Part shown: one piece after another, positions 5,671 to 6,947 of the stretch
How positions within the stretch are numbered: the stretch's first letter is position 1
Layout of the letters: every line of letters starts with the position of its first letter
NCBI GenBank assembly: GCA_015520245.1
Contig: WAQM01000234.1
Location: 1-6,947, forward strand
Direction of reading: 5' to 3'
Origin: Pyrodictiaceae archaeon
Lineage (GTDB): Archaea; Thermoproteota; Thermoprotei_A; Sulfolobales; Pyrodictiaceae
DNA: 6,947 bases
Program-made: the position numbers and the translations under genes
Notes under the pieces: model-generated
What the model was told of the DNA's origin: nothing
Seen by the model: only the letters and a program-made list of their open reading frames with translations
Database searches by the model: none

Positions 5671-6597
5671 ATGATAACCATAGTCGGCGCGGGGCGCGTC
5701 GGCACCGCGGCCGCCCTCTTCCTCATGATGAAGGAGCTCGACGACATCCTGCTCATAGACATTGTGGAGGGGAGGCCGCAGGGCGAGGCGCTGGACCTGG
5801 CCCACGCGGCGAGCATCCTGGGCCTCAGCATAGACATACGCGGCAGCACCGACTTCCGCGACATGGCCGGCAGCGACCTGGTGATAGTCACCGCCGGGTT
5901 CCCGCGCAAGCCAGGCATGACCAGGGAGGAGCTCGTGGGGAAGAACGCTGAGATAGTGGCGGACGTGGCCGAGAAGATAAAGGAGTACGCCCCGAACGCG
6001 ATAGTGATCCTGACCACGAACCCGCTCGACGCCATGACGTACCTGATGTACAGGAAGCTGGGGTGGCCGCGCGAGAGGGTCATAGGCTTTAGCGGCGTGC
6101 TCGACGCTGGCAGGATGAGGTACTACGCCGCCAAGAAGCTGGGGGTGAGCCCCGCCGCCGTCGAGGCGGTGGTCCTCGGCCAGCACGGCGAGAAGATGTT
6201 CCCGGTGCCGAGGCTGACCACCGTCATGGGCAAGCCCCTGACCGAGCTGCTGAGCAGGGAGGAGATCGAGGAGGTGGTGCGCGAGACCGTGCAGGCGGGC
6301 GCGACGATAACCAAGCTGCGCGGCTACAGCAGCAACTACGGGCCCGGCGCCGGCCTGGCCCTCATGGCCGAGTCGATAAAGAAGGACCAGAAGAAGGTGT
6401 TCCTGGCCAGCGTGATCCTCAAGGGCGAGTACGGGGTGCACGACCTGCCCGCCTCGGTCCCCGTGGTGCTGGGGCGCGGCGGCGCCGAGAGGGTGATCGA
6501 GCTGCCGCTCACGGAGGAGGAGAGGAGGGGCTTCATGGAGAGCGTGGAGGCGATAAGGGCGAACATAGAGCAGATCCCCAAGCAGTACCTAGCCTAG
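5671..6597 (+). CDS. mdh: Malate dehydrogenase (LDH-like family)
   Basis: This 308-residue enzyme interconverts malate and oxaloacetate with a nicotinamide cofactor, in the oxidative or reductive citric acid cycle. Seen: the Rossmann glycine motif GAGRVG at residues 6-11 and Asp30 at the end of the second strand (LLIDIVEG), which favours NAD over NADP. The substrate loop GFPRKPGMTR at 76-85 has Arg79, the malate-specifying residue at the LDH Gln102 position, and Arg85 as the Arg109 equivalent. TTNP at 115-118, LDAGR at 144-148 (Asp145 and Arg148) and GQHGEKMFPV at 170-179 (catalytic His172) complete the active site. Every key residue is present and the length is normal. ATG 5671 is directly before the first Rossmann strand, so the start is secure. 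The sequence resembles Aeropyrum malate dehydrogenase, but as I recall that enzyme lacks the aspartate at position 30. Confidence 0.95.
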   Translation: MITIVGAGRVGTAAALFLMMKELDDILLIDIVEGRPQGEALDLAHAASILGLSIDIRGSTDFRDMAGSDLVIVTAGFPRKPGMTREELVGKNAEIVADVAEKIKEYAPNAIVILTTNPLDAMTYLMYRKLGWPRERVIGFSGVLDAGRMRYYAAKKLGVSPAAVEAVVLGQHGEKMFPVPRLTTVMGKPLTELLSREEIEEVVRETVQAGATITKLRGYSSNYGPGAGLALMAESIKKDQKKVFLASVILKGEYGVHDLPASVPVVLGRGGAERVIELPLTEEERRGFMESVEAIRANIEQIPKQYLA

Positions 6598-6608
6598 GCG
6601 CGGCCGCC

Positions 6609-6926
6609 ATGGCCGCGGGGGGCGCGTGCCCCCGCGAGGCCGTCCGCGTCGTCATCGAGGCCGTCAGGCAGGTCCTCGACTCCGCCAGGTTCTACCTCTA
6701 CGAGGGCGAGACCCCGCTCCCCACGGTAGTCGTCGTCGTGCCGCGTGGCGCCAGGAGGTCGTGGGTGACCTACGCCATAGCCAGGCACGCTGAGGAGAGG
6801 GGCGTCGACGTGTACAGCGTCATAGACGTCGTCGTGCTGAAGGAGAGCGAGCTGGGCGCGGTGTTCCCGGGCCAGCGCAGGAGGATGCTCAAGCCCCTCC
6901 GGGGCCCGGAGGACCTAGGGTGCTAG
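6609..6926 (+). CDS. Unrecognised 105-residue protein downstream of malate dehydrogenase
   Basis: I do not recognise this protein. It begins 11 bp after malate dehydrogenase on the same strand, so the two are probably cotranscribed. Visible elements are an N-terminal helix (about residues 9-26), a strand near FYLYEG at 28-33, a hydrophobic strand TVVVVVP at 39-45, a helix at 51-64 and a strand VYSVIDVVVL at 68-77. A basic tail around GQRRRMLKP at 88-96 follows. This looks like a small soluble alpha/beta domain; there is no signal peptide, membrane segment or metal-binding motif. Regular hydrophobic/charged alternation and local codon use (AGG, ATA) argue that it is translated. No clear SD precedes ATG 6609, so the start is uncertain. 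The final codon is Cys just before TAG. Confidence 0.6.
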   Translation: MAAGGACPREAVRVVIEAVRQVLDSARFYLYEGETPLPTVVVVVPRGARRSWVTYAIARHAEERGVDVYSVIDVVVLKESELGAVFPGQRRRMLKPLRGPEDLGC

Positions 6927-6930
6927 GGCC

Positions 6931-6943
6931 CGAAAGCTTATAA
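6931..6943 (+). promoter_or_regulatory. Archaeal BRE/TATA promoter for a gene beyond the window
   Basis: CGAAAG followed by CTTATAA matches an archaeal B-recognition element plus TATA box, in an abrupt AT-rich patch 5 nt after the preceding stop codon. It is near the window edge, so the gene it drives is not visible. Confidence 0.6.
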
Positions 6944-6947
6944 GGAG

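Noticed and set aside
5560..6441. A 293-codon open frame opposite malate dehydrogenase.
   Set aside because: His/Leu/Ala-rich shadow of a gene with all catalytic residues intact; no promoter or domain supports it.
6914..6927. Hairpin CCTAG-GGTG-CTAGG across the stop codon of the 105-residue protein.
   Set aside because: Only 5 bp with no T tract; perfect short stems in GC-rich DNA are common, so I do not call it a terminator.
1..6947. CRISPR repeats, insertion sequences, tRNA or rRNA genes.
   Set aside because: I saw no regularly spaced direct repeats, transposase motifs, terminal inverted repeats, tRNA T-loop signatures or rRNA segments.

Overview
The window looks like chromosomal DNA of a hyperthermophilic crenarchaeon. 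It is very GC-rich (about 70% by eye) and tightly packed, with frequent AGG (Arg) and ATA (Ile) codons. GTG is a common start, and promoters show up as small AT-rich islands of archaeal TATA type rather than bacterial -35/-10 boxes. Protein content fits this: a malate dehydrogenase resembling the Aeropyrum enzyme, a crenarchaeal-type aminopropyltransferase, a winged-helix regulator, and an NrfD-linked molybdoenzyme typical of sulfur-respiring archaea. I lean towards Desulfurococcales, but the species cannot be fixed from this sequence.

Layout. (1) Positions 1-3204, plus strand: a three-gene operon for a membrane-bound respiratory molybdopterin (or tungstopterin) oxidoreductase. It consists of the 3' part of the catalytic subunit, a four-cluster ferredoxin subunit and an NrfD/PsrC membrane subunit, joined by strong Shine-Dalgarno sequences laid over the stop codons. 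(2) 3197-4156, minus strand: an HhH-GPD DNA glycosylase that converges on the operon with an 8-bp overlap. (3) 4157-4226: a short divergent promoter region with a near-palindrome. (4) 4227-5096, plus strand: a spermidine-synthase-like aminopropyltransferase. (5) 5085-5513, minus strand: a small winged-helix regulator whose 3' end overlaps the aminopropyltransferase by 12 bp. (6) 5514-5670: the largest non-coding stretch, carrying two related palindromes over the regulator's promoter. (7) 5671-6597, plus strand: malate dehydrogenase, followed 11 bp later by an unrecognised 105-residue ORF. (8) 6927-6947: a promoter for a gene beyond the window.

How the genes work together. The first three encode one enzyme that would take electrons from the quinone pool at the membrane and pass them through iron-sulfur clusters to a sulfur-type acceptor, or run in reverse. 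The other genes are mostly housekeeping (DNA repair, polyamines, central carbon) and share promoter regions rather than a pathway. The best regulatory signal is the pair of TAAC/GTTA dyads, about two helical turns apart, beside the winged-helix regulator; they suggest autoregulation and perhaps control of malate dehydrogenase. I see no mobile element, CRISPR array, tRNA, rRNA or clear new multi-gene system.
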